Below, piece by piece: positions 1 through 4,912 of a stretch of DNA of 9,081 nt; the first letter of the stretch is position 1; every line of letters begins with the position of its first letter. Source of the stretch: Deltaproteobacteria bacterium (GTDB taxonomy: Bacteria; Desulfobacterota; B13-G15; RBG-16-54-18). The position numbers and the translations under genes are program-made. The notes beneath the pieces are model-generated. The model had not been told where the DNA came from and did no database searches. It saw only the letters and a program-made list of their open reading frames with translations. The stretch spans positions 1-9,081 of the forward strand of contig QMLM01000049.1 in NCBI GenBank assembly GCA_003646745.1. Direction: 5' to 3'.

Positions 1-604
1 CTTAAAGTTAACAGGGGAAGCGCTTGCTGCTGCCCATGAAGCATTGAGAGAAAGAGAAATCAAACTTCTCCCTCACAGGGGAGGCAGATTATATATGGAA
101 CCGATATACCCCGATCCCACCCTTTATATCTTCGGGGCGGGGCATATATCCCGTTATCTGGCTCCTTTGGCCAATATGGTGGAGTTCAGGGTCGTCGTCA
201 TTGATGACCGCAAAGAGTATGCCAACCGAGAACACTTCCCCCAAGCCGACGATATTTGGGTGCGGCAGTTCGAAGGGGTGGGGGAGGGAATCAAACCAGA
301 TGAGGAATCCTATATAGTAATCGTCACCAGAGGACATCTCCATGACTACACCGTTTTAAAGGAGGTCTTGCGCAAAGGCGCTCGCTACATCGGGATGATA
401 GGAAGTCGGCGAAAACGAGAGCTCATCTATCAGCAGTTAAGACAGGAAGGATATACCCAAGAGGAGCTTGATAGGATTCACGCACCCATCGGCCTAGATA
501 TCAATGCAGAGACCCCTGAGGAGATCGCCATAAGCATCATCGCAGAGTTGATCAGAGTGAGAGCAGAGGGAAAGGCCCCAAAGGAGAAGACCTGGAGGGT
601 ATAA
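1..604 (+). CDS. xdhC: XdhC/CoxI-family molybdenum hydroxylase maturation factor, C-terminal part (5' end outside window)
   Basis: The reading frame is open from nt 2 to the TAA at 602-604, giving 200 visible residues; the true start lies upstream, so the TTG at 44 should not be taken as the start. What is seen: the Rossmann-type domain of the XdhC family, with the glycine-rich GAGHIS (visible residues 45-50) in a PTLYIFGAGHIS context, DDR (68-70), then GMIGSRRK (131-138), HAPIGLDI (160-167) and TPEEIAISIIAEL (171-183). Known of the family: XdhC binds molybdenum cofactor, supports its sulfuration and delivers it to xanthine dehydrogenase and related molybdenum hydroxylases in the cytoplasm. 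The N-terminal XdhC domain, which often carries a conserved cysteine, would lie outside the window, so a two-domain protein is likely but not shown. The client enzyme is not visible here; the symbol is family-level. Family assignment is very sure, exact substrate enzyme unknown. Confidence 0.9.
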   Translation, partial: LKLTGEALAAAHEALREREIKLLPHRGGRLYMEPIYPDPTLYIFGAGHISRYLAPLANMVEFRVVVIDDRKEYANREHFPQADDIWVRQFEGVGEGIKPDEESYIVIVTRGHLHDYTVLKEVLRKGARYIGMIGSRRKRELIYQQLRQEGYTQEELDRIHAPIGLDINAETPEEIAISIIAELIRVRAEGKAPKEKTWRV

Positions 605-611
605 AATCTCC

Positions 612-640
612 TTGACGCATCGATCCTCTTGCTGTAAATT
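612..640 (+). promoter_or_regulatory. sigma70-type promoter for the tRNA-Gln/tRNA-Glu pair
   Basis: A -35 box TTGACG (612-617, five of six consensus bases) is followed by a 17-nt spacer and a -10 box TAAATT (635-640, four of six consensus bases). Transcription would begin near 647, about 5 nt before the mature 5' end of tRNA-Gln at 652, which suits a short 5' leader removed by RNase P. The box starts 8 nt after the xdhC-family stop codon, so the tRNAs have their own promoter and need not rely on read-through. Confidence 0.7.
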
Positions 641-651
641 AATTTTCGGAA

Positions 652-725
652 TGGGGGATCGTCTAGCGGCAGGACACAAGGCTCTGGACCTTGTTGCCGA
701 GGTTCGAATCCTCGTCCCCCAGCCA
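652..725 (+). tRNA. tRNA-Gln, anticodon CUG
   Basis: This is a complete 74-nt cloverleaf with encoded CCA. The acceptor TGGGGGA (652-658) pairs fully with TCCCCCA, the discriminator is G (722) and CCA is 723-725. The D arm is GTCT/GGAC around an AGCGGCA loop. The anticodon stem CAAGG/CCTTG holds loop CTCTGGA, giving anticodon CTG for CAG codons. The variable loop is 4 nt (TTGC) and the T arm is CGAGG-TTCGAAT-CCTCG. The weak U1-A72 first pair is a known feature of glutamine tRNA recognised by GatCAB or GlnRS. It is followed after one base by tRNA-Glu and is almost certainly co-transcribed with it. Confidence 0.97.
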
Positions 726-726
726 A

Positions 727-802
727 GGTCCCATCGTCTAGTGGCCTAGGACATCGGCCTCTCACGCCGAAAACACGGGTTCGAGTCCCGTTGGGACCAC
801 CA
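727..802 (+). tRNA. tRNA-Glu, anticodon CUC
   Basis: This is a complete 76-nt cloverleaf with encoded CCA. The acceptor GGTCCCA (727-733) pairs with TGGGACC (792-798), the discriminator is A (799) and CCA is 800-802. The D arm is GTCT...GGAC, the anticodon stem TCGGC/GCCGA carries loop CTCTCAC with anticodon CTC (reads GAG), and the T arm is ACGGG-TTCGAGT-CCCGT. It lies one base after tRNA-Gln and shares the promoter at 612-640. No Rho-independent terminator follows, and a protein gene begins 27 nt downstream. Confidence 0.97.
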
Positions 803-829
803 AGATTCAATGGAGACTCCGAAAAGGCC

Positions 830-1348
830 TTGAAGGTAAAAAGATTAATTTTTTACCTGCTATTGGGAGTGTTGGTGGGGGGAGGGGTTTTCGCCCAAGA
901 TGATGAGATCTTACGACTCAAAGAACAAATCATTGATCTCCAGAACATGGGTACCCTTGGCTTCCGCAATCTTGTCGCCTGTTCCAAGGTAATGGATTAT
1001 GGCTCATTCGAACCCCTGTCCGATAATAAGGTAAAAGTTGGAGACGTAATCTTTTTCTATTTTGAGCCCCAAAATGTCTTTACACGCCGTGCAGAAGGGA
1101 AATATGAAATCTGGCTTACCGAGGATATGATCATCCTCACCGCAGATCAACGAAAAGAGATCTTTAAAAAAGAAAAGGCCCTAGAGATCCACTACCAATC
1201 TAGTTCCCCCCGGCTTGACCTTTATGGAATCAATCAACTGACGTTAATCAGCCTTCCTCCCGGCAAATATATTTTCAAGGCGATACTGCATGACCAATTG
1301 AAAGGGGAGGAGGCCTCGGCTACATGGCCTTTTGAGGTGACAAAGTGA
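830..1348 (+). CDS. secreted protein of unknown function, probably a beta-sandwich domain
   Basis: It is 172 aa from a TTG at 830. The frame stays open back into tRNA-Glu (to a TTG at 791), but that start would lie inside a tRNA. The TTG at 830 places a textbook signal peptide at the N-terminus: KVKR, a hydrophobic core (residues 6-20) and a VFA/Q cleavage site after residue 22. The Shine-Dalgarno signal is poor (GGAG at 812-815 or GAAAAGG at 821-827), so the start is not certain. The mature part opens with a short charged helix (24-38), then a single cysteine (51), DYGSFEPL (57-63), VGDVIFFYFEP (70-80) and LPPGKYIFKAILHD (142-155) before a terminal WPFEV strand. This resembles, from memory only, a family of exported beta-rich proteins with a C-x-x-V-x-x-[FY]-G-x-[FY] start and a PPGxY-x-x-x-x-x-x-x-D end. 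The function is unknown; export is well supported. Confidence 0.8.
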   Translation: MKVKRLIFYLLLGVLVGGGVFAQDDEILRLKEQIIDLQNMGTLGFRNLVACSKVMDYGSFEPLSDNKVKVGDVIFFYFEPQNVFTRRAEGKYEIWLTEDMIILTADQRKEIFKKEKALEIHYQSSSPRLDLYGINQLTLISLPPGKYIFKAILHDQLKGEEASATWPFEVTK

Positions 1349-1377
1349 CAATTTATGTCCCTAAAATGGACGCTGTA

Positions 1378-1410
1378 GGGCATTACAAACTCCAAATGCC
1401 TTCTATTTTC
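1378..1410 (+). terminator. possible weak Rho-independent terminator after the secreted-protein gene
   Basis: GGCATT (1379-1384) can pair with AATGCC (1395-1400), extended by a G-T pair at 1378/1401, around a 10-nt loop. It is followed by TTCTATTTTC, which is only moderately T-rich. The stem is short and not GC-rich, so termination would be inefficient. It sits 29 nt after the stop codon, the right place for an end signal. Confidence 0.3.
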
Positions 1411-1464
1411 AATAAACTTTGACTCTCATAATATGTTAATTTTAAAGGAAATATAATGCCTTCT
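1395..1464 (+). repeat. short direct repeat AATGCCTTCT (1395-1404 and 1455-1464)
   Basis: The same ten bases occur twice, 60 bp apart, in the intergenic stretch. The first copy forms the 3' side of the weak hairpin at 1378-1401. The second follows a perfect TATAAT and could pair with the same 5' arm. It may be chance in a low-complexity region. Confidence 0.35.
1419..1457 (+). promoter_or_regulatory. candidate promoter for the zinc-ribbon/Yip1 gene
   Basis: The 190-nt gap between 1349 and 1538 has no gene. TTGACT (1419-1424, five of six consensus) lies 16 nt upstream of TTTAAA (1441-1446, four of six). A perfect TATAAT also sits at 1452-1457 but lacks a recognisable -35 box at the right distance. 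Either could drive the gene starting at 1539; the surrounding sequence is clearly AT-rich compared with the flanking genes. Confidence 0.35.
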
Positions 1465-1508
1465 CTTCTAAACCTCCCATATTTTAATCAATGGCACCCA
1501 AAATGCTT

Positions 1509-1549
1509 AAAGGAGGAAAATAGCAACGGGAGAGGATCTTGAAGGAGGT
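1509..1549 (+). promoter_or_regulatory. cluster of three ribosome-binding-like tracts around a TTG start
   Basis: AAAGGAGG (1509-1516), GGGAGAGGA (1528-1536) and GAAGGAGGT (1541-1549) lie in a row. Only the middle one is well placed for a permitted start codon, the TTG at 1539. The first has no ATG, GTG or TTG at a usable distance, and the third falls just inside the gene. An in-frame TAG at 1521 rules out any earlier start for this protein. Confidence 0.5.
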
Positions 1550-2708
1550 ACAACAGACTAAATATAAGGTCATCTTTCTAGGACCCGCTCAAGATGGATT
1601 TGATTATGTGAACAAATTAACACAAAATCTGAGGGAGCGTTTTAATCTGTCCATTGAGGCTGTAGCGAGGTTGATGAAGTCGGCTCCGGTCACGGTCAAA
1701 AAAGAAGTGACCTTAGAGGAGGCCCAAAAGTACAAAAGGGCCCTTGAGGCCATTGGCGCCAGGGTAAAACTAGAACCTATGGCAGATGCAAACGGGGAAC
1801 ACGAGGAAAAAGAAAAATCTGCTGTTGCTTCCGAGTCAGGCCCCCAGGTCATCCCCCTTCGAGAACAAGCTCCTCCTCCTTCTCAGGAAGCTATCGGTAT
1901 TAAAGAAACTGGTGAAAGGATGATCCAATGTCCTCAATGTGGTTTTGTCCAGCCGGAAACAAATGAATGCATCAAGTGTGGGATAATTATCTCTAAGTTC
2001 CTCAAACAACAAGAACAAATCCGTTCATTGGAAGGCAAAAGAGGTCCAACAGACCTTATCGGCACCTCAGCAGAGGGAGAAAAGGGCTACACCCCCTGGG
2101 AGGATATGGGGAATCTCGGCGTAATAACTGCCTTTTTCAGGACTATAAAGGAGGTCCTCTTTTCCCCCACCCTTTTTTTTCAAAAGATGCCCGTGGGCAA
2201 AGGAATACAAAATCCCCTCCTCTACGGGGTCATTATAGGTTTCTTGGGGGGGCTTTTTACCCTATTGTGGCAGTATACCTTTTCCAGTATCTTCGGGAGG
2301 ATAAATATCTTCTTTACCTCTTACATCCTCATCTACGCCTTCTTTCTCCCCCTCCTGATTGCCATTGGCCTCTTCATAGTCAGTGGAATACTTCATCTTT
2401 CCCTCATGGTAGTGGGGGGAGGCAGGAAGGGATTTGAAGCCACCTTCAGGGTGGTAGCCTATACCAATAGCACCGGAGTCTTCTCCATTGTGCCTTTGCT
2501 TGGGGGATTTATCGCCGGCATTTACAACATTGTCCTATGGATCATTGGTTTAAGGGAAAGCCACCGCATCAGCACTGGGAAGGCAACTTTGGCGGTATTC
2601 CTTCCGGTTATCGTCGCAATAGTCTTCAGTATAATCGTTTTCTTTATGATATTTATCCCCCTTATTACCTCACAAACTCACATGATGCAACCGCCACCTA
2701 GTTTTTAA
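1539..2708 (+). CDS. L7/L12 C-domain-like head + zinc ribbon + Yip1-like membrane protein
   Basis: It has 389 aa from a TTG, the only permitted start after the in-frame TAG at 1521. Three parts are visible. Residues 8-79 read like the C-terminal domain of ribosomal protein bL12: KYKVIFLG, a central helix, then APVTVKKEVTLEEAQKYK and ALEAIGARVKLE. Residues 131-147 hold a zinc ribbon, CPQC and CIKC ten residues apart. After an acidic/polar linker, residues about 226-375 are a membrane domain with roughly five hydrophobic spans (about 226-248, 258-283, 312-337, 350-375, the second perhaps double) and the Yip1-type run FRVVAYTNSTGVFSIVPLLGG (303-323, read with its neighbours) followed by GLRESHRISTGKA (337-349). 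Yip1-domain proteins in bacteria are membrane proteins without a settled role. The head is expected in the cytoplasm. Function unknown. It converges on the helical-protein gene with a 21-nt gap. Confidence 0.88.
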   Translation: MKEVQQTKYKVIFLGPAQDGFDYVNKLTQNLRERFNLSIEAVARLMKSAPVTVKKEVTLEEAQKYKRALEAIGARVKLEPMADANGEHEEKEKSAVASESGPQVIPLREQAPPPSQEAIGIKETGERMIQCPQCGFVQPETNECIKCGIIISKFLKQQEQIRSLEGKRGPTDLIGTSAEGEKGYTPWEDMGNLGVITAFFRTIKEVLFSPTLFFQKMPVGKGIQNPLLYGVIIGFLGGLFTLLWQYTFSSIFGRINIFFTSYILIYAFFLPLLIAIGLFIVSGILHLSLMVVGGGRKGFEATFRVVAYTNSTGVFSIVPLLGGFIAGIYNIVLWIIGLRESHRISTGKATLAVFLPVIVAIVFSIIVFFMIFIPLITSQTHMMQPPPSF

Positions 2709-2729
2709 AAGTCGGGACCAAAATCTTGA

Positions 2730-3617
2730 TCAACTCTCCAATAACTCAGAGAGAATATCTACTAAAAGTTTCTTGTCGGCTTCCCAAACTCCTTTCATCA
2801 ATCCCTTTATTTTTCCCCATGGGGCCTTGGGGTCTCTCGCCTCCTGAATCAAACGTTGCAGGATAGCATCCTTTCTTTTCACCTTGAGCAACTCCTCCAT
2901 TGTACTCTGTACCTTTCTTAACTCTACACTGGGATCCTTTATCTCCTTTTCCAATTGTTGGAGAAGTTCTTTAAGCCTCTCCTTCCCCTCCATCTCGGTT
3001 ACCTCCTCGGCCAATACCTCGTGAGGCGGATGGGCAGCAACTGCAGTTCTCCTCTCTTTTTCCTCCTTATGTATAAGTTGTGCCTCCTCCATGGCCTCTT
3101 GAAGGATAGCCTCTACCATTTCTAGGTCTCTTTTATCTTTTTCCAACCCGCGGAGGAGTTCCTCAATTTTATCCCCTCTCTCCATCTCACCTATCTCCTC
3201 GGCTGGAGCCTGATCAGCTACCGGGGGGGCAGCCTCGTGCAACCTCGCCCTTTCCACCGAATCGATAAACTCCTCTTCCCCTATCTTCTTGCTCTCTTTA
3301 TCACGCCAGGGGCTTCCCTGAAGCGCCTCGTCCAAGATGACTCGCGCCCTCTCCAGATCTTCTTTAAAATATATCCTCTCCTTTCCCCCTATATCGTAAT
3401 CCTCCCCCCACATCCGGTCCCCCCGGCGGCGAAATTGTAGCCTTTCAAATCGCTTTAGGCTAACGGAACCATCACCATAGAGCTCTTTCAGGATAGTCCT
3501 CACCTCTCTCTGCCATTGTTTGAATTTAGGGTGTTGGTAATCAAGGCCCTCATGTTTTAAGGCCTCAATCTCATCCCTCAACTTCTGAAGCTTTTTGCGG
3601 TCTTCTTCTTTGGCCAT
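2730..3617 (-). CDS. charged helical protein of unknown function with an internal duplication
   Basis: It has 295 aa, ATG at 3617, only 2 nt after the stop of the AICAR transformylase gene, with no strong ribosome site; translation is probably coupled. It has no signal peptide or membrane span and is very rich in Glu and Lys. Residues about 28-100 form a distinct N-terminal domain: HPKFKQWQREV (29-39), LYGDGSVSLKRFERLQF (46-62) and a helix DLERARVILDEAL (87-99). I recall this F-x-x-W ... [FY]-G-x-x-S-x-x-x-x-x-F ... L-x-x-A-x-x-[IL]-L-x-x-A layout from N-terminal helical domains of diverse bacterial proteins, some attached to defence or signalling modules; that link is inference only. Residues 139-177 and 203-242 are two copies of one unit (AEE..EME...K..ELL..LEK). 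The C-terminus (267-295) has a W-G-K-I-K-G-L-M helix and a hydrophobic end, perhaps an oligomerisation segment. Alternative view: a plain coiled-coil scaffold. The function is not recognised. Confidence 0.8.
   Translation of the reverse strand: MAKEEDRKKLQKLRDEIEALKHEGLDYQHPKFKQWQREVRTILKELYGDGSVSLKRFERLQFRRRGDRMWGEDYDIGGKERIYFKEDLERARVILDEALQGSPWRDKESKKIGEEEFIDSVERARLHEAAPPVADQAPAEEIGEMERGDKIEELLRGLEKDKRDLEMVEAILQEAMEEAQLIHKEEKERRTAVAAHPPHEVLAEEVTEMEGKERLKELLQQLEKEIKDPSVELRKVQSTMEELLKVKRKDAILQRLIQEARDPKAPWGKIKGLMKGVWEADKKLLVDILSELLES
2892..3203 (-). repeat. tandem-like internal duplication within the helical-protein gene
   Basis: Copy A covers 3087-3203 (residues 139-177) and copy B 2892-3011 (residues 203-242), a 64-residue period. 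Both start AEE(I/V)xEMEx, go on to (I/L)(E/K)ELLxxLEK(D/E) and end in a helix with (M)EE. On the plus strand the clearest matching DNA is CCATCTC followed shortly by CTCCTCGGC in each copy, so the duplication is still visible at base level and not only in protein. Confidence 0.7.
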
Positions 3618-3619
3618 TT

Positions 3620-4912
3620 TTAATGTTTGAAGGCCCTCTGTCCGGTAAAGACCATCGTAACCGGGGGATTGGCCTCATTACATGCCTCAATACTCTCGAA
3701 ATCTCTCTCCGATCCTCCAGGTTGAACAATCCCCGTTACCCCCTCCTTTATCCCAACATCCACCCCATCGCGGAAGGGGAAGAAGGCATCAGAGACCATA
3801 ATGGAACCTTTAATCCCCCCCTTATTCTCTCTAACCTGGTGATCTATCTCCTCTTTCAGGGCTGGATCCCTCTTGCCCTCTTCGATCTCCCGCTCCAATA
3901 TCTTATAAGAAATCCCATGCCTGCGAAAACAAATGGCATCGGCGTACTTGGTATAGGCCTTGAAGACAGCGATTTCCGCTACCCCAACCCGATCCTGTTC
4001 CCCTGTTCCAATGCCTACCGTAACCCCATCCTTTACATAGAGCACAGAGTTGGAAGTTACCCCCTGTTGCACACACCAACCAAAGATCATATCCTCATAC
4101 TCCCTATCGGTAGGGAGCCGGGCTATTCGATATTCCTTCCCCTGATGGAAGGCAATGGCAGGCTTTAGATCCTCTTTGGAGGATATCTTGTTGATGGGGG
4201 ATTGCTGAACAATGATCCCCCCATCGATGAGGGATTTAAAATCAACAAACCTGAGGGTCCTATACTGTTCTAGCTTCCCTATTCGCCCTATTTTGATAAT
4301 CCTAAGGTTCCTCCTTTTCCTCAAGATCTCCAAAGTCCCCTCTTCATAATCGGGGGCAACTACTACCTCCAAATAGTTCTGGCTCATTAGCTCAGCAGTG
4401 GTCTTATCCACAGGACGATTGAAGGCAACACATCCGCCGAAGGCAGCGATCCTGTCGGCCATGTTGGCCCTATCGTATGCCTCGGCCAAGGTCTTCCCGT
4501 AGGCTACTCCACAGGGATTATTGTGCTTCATGATGCAAGCCGCAGGCCCTTTAGTGAGATATTTTAAAATATTCAAGGCGTTATCAGCATCTGTCAAATT
4601 AATCTTGCCCGGGTGTTTACCCGCCTGTAGCATGTCGTCCTCGGTGATGGCGCTAACCAAGCCATTGCCAGGTTCTATAAACTTACAGTCACCCAGAACC
4701 AGATTTCCATTAACCAGTTCATAAAGGGCTGCCTCCTGCCCCGGGTTCTCCCCGTACCTAAGCCCTTTCTCGATAAGCTCACCTGTTTCCTCATCGGGAA
4801 TCTTCCAAGTCCGTTTTCGATAAATAAGGGACTGGTCCCCGAACCTGATAACTAACTCCTCGGGAAAGTGATCGTCCATAATGGTTCGATAAGCCTTTTT
4901 ATAGTCCTCCAT
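3620..4912 (-). CDS. purH: stand-alone AICAR transformylase (PurH C-terminal domain only)
   Basis: It has 430 aa, ATG at 4912 inside the end of the transketolase gene (14-nt overlap), with GAGGAAGAGGA upstream (4916-4926). Known role of the family: phosphoribosyl-AICAR + 10-formyl-THF gives formyl-AICAR in purine synthesis, in the cytoplasm. Family signs: LRYGENPGQEAALY (51-64; usual form GENPHQ), catalytic Lys-His in MKHNNPCGVA (128-137, K129-H130), GGCVAFN (159-165), TSNSV (286-290), GIGTGEQDR (300-308; usual form GIGAGQxSR), SDAFFPF (374-380), QPGGS (397-401) and the terminal RAFKH (426-430; usual RHFRH). Bifunctional PurH has about 510-530 aa; the roughly 190-residue N-terminal IMP cyclohydrolase (MGS-like) domain is absent and replaced by about 45 unrelated residues. 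The last step must therefore come from another gene. The symbol reflects family only. The overlap with transketolase implies one transcript. Databases sometimes label such proteins simply IMP cyclohydrolase, which this domain is not. Confidence 0.92.
   Translation of the reverse strand: MEDYKKAYRTIMDDHFPEELVIRFGDQSLIYRKRTWKIPDEETGELIEKGLRYGENPGQEAALYELVNGNLVLGDCKFIEPGNGLVSAITEDDMLQAGKHPGKINLTDADNALNILKYLTKGPAACIMKHNNPCGVAYGKTLAEAYDRANMADRIAAFGGCVAFNRPVDKTTAELMSQNYLEVVVAPDYEEGTLEILRKRRNLRIIKIGRIGKLEQYRTLRFVDFKSLIDGGIIVQQSPINKISSKEDLKPAIAFHQGKEYRIARLPTDREYEDMIFGWCVQQGVTSNSVLYVKDGVTVGIGTGEQDRVGVAEIAVFKAYTKYADAICFRRHGISYKILEREIEEGKRDPALKEEIDHQVRENKGGIKGSIMVSDAFFPFRDGVDVGIKEGVTGIVQPGGSERDFESIEACNEANPPVTMVFTGQRAFKH

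Noticed and set aside
44..604. XdhC-family gene starting at TTG 44
   Set aside because: The frame is open to the window edge and the upstream residues fit the family, so this is a truncated view of a longer gene, not a 186-residue protein.
478..810. Minus-strand open frame of 110 codons across the two tRNAs, with stretches such as NGTRTRVFGVRGRCPRPLDDG and GGRGFEPRQQGPEP
   Set aside because: These peptides are the well-known artefact of translating the antisense strand of tRNA genes; the T-arm GTTCGAATC becomes RGFEPR. Not a protein.
791..829. Longer form of the secreted protein starting at TTG 791
   Set aside because: It would begin within the acceptor arm of tRNA-Glu and place 13 polar residues before the signal peptide.
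2701..2760. Bidirectional terminator between the converging genes
   Set aside because: Only CTCTC...GAGAG (5 bp with a 10-nt loop) is found, inside the 3' end of the helical-protein gene and without a T tract on either strand.
3623..4168. Plus-strand open frame of 181 codons opposite the AICAR transformylase
   Set aside because: It is a shadow of a strongly conserved enzyme gene, with no domain or ribosome site of its own.
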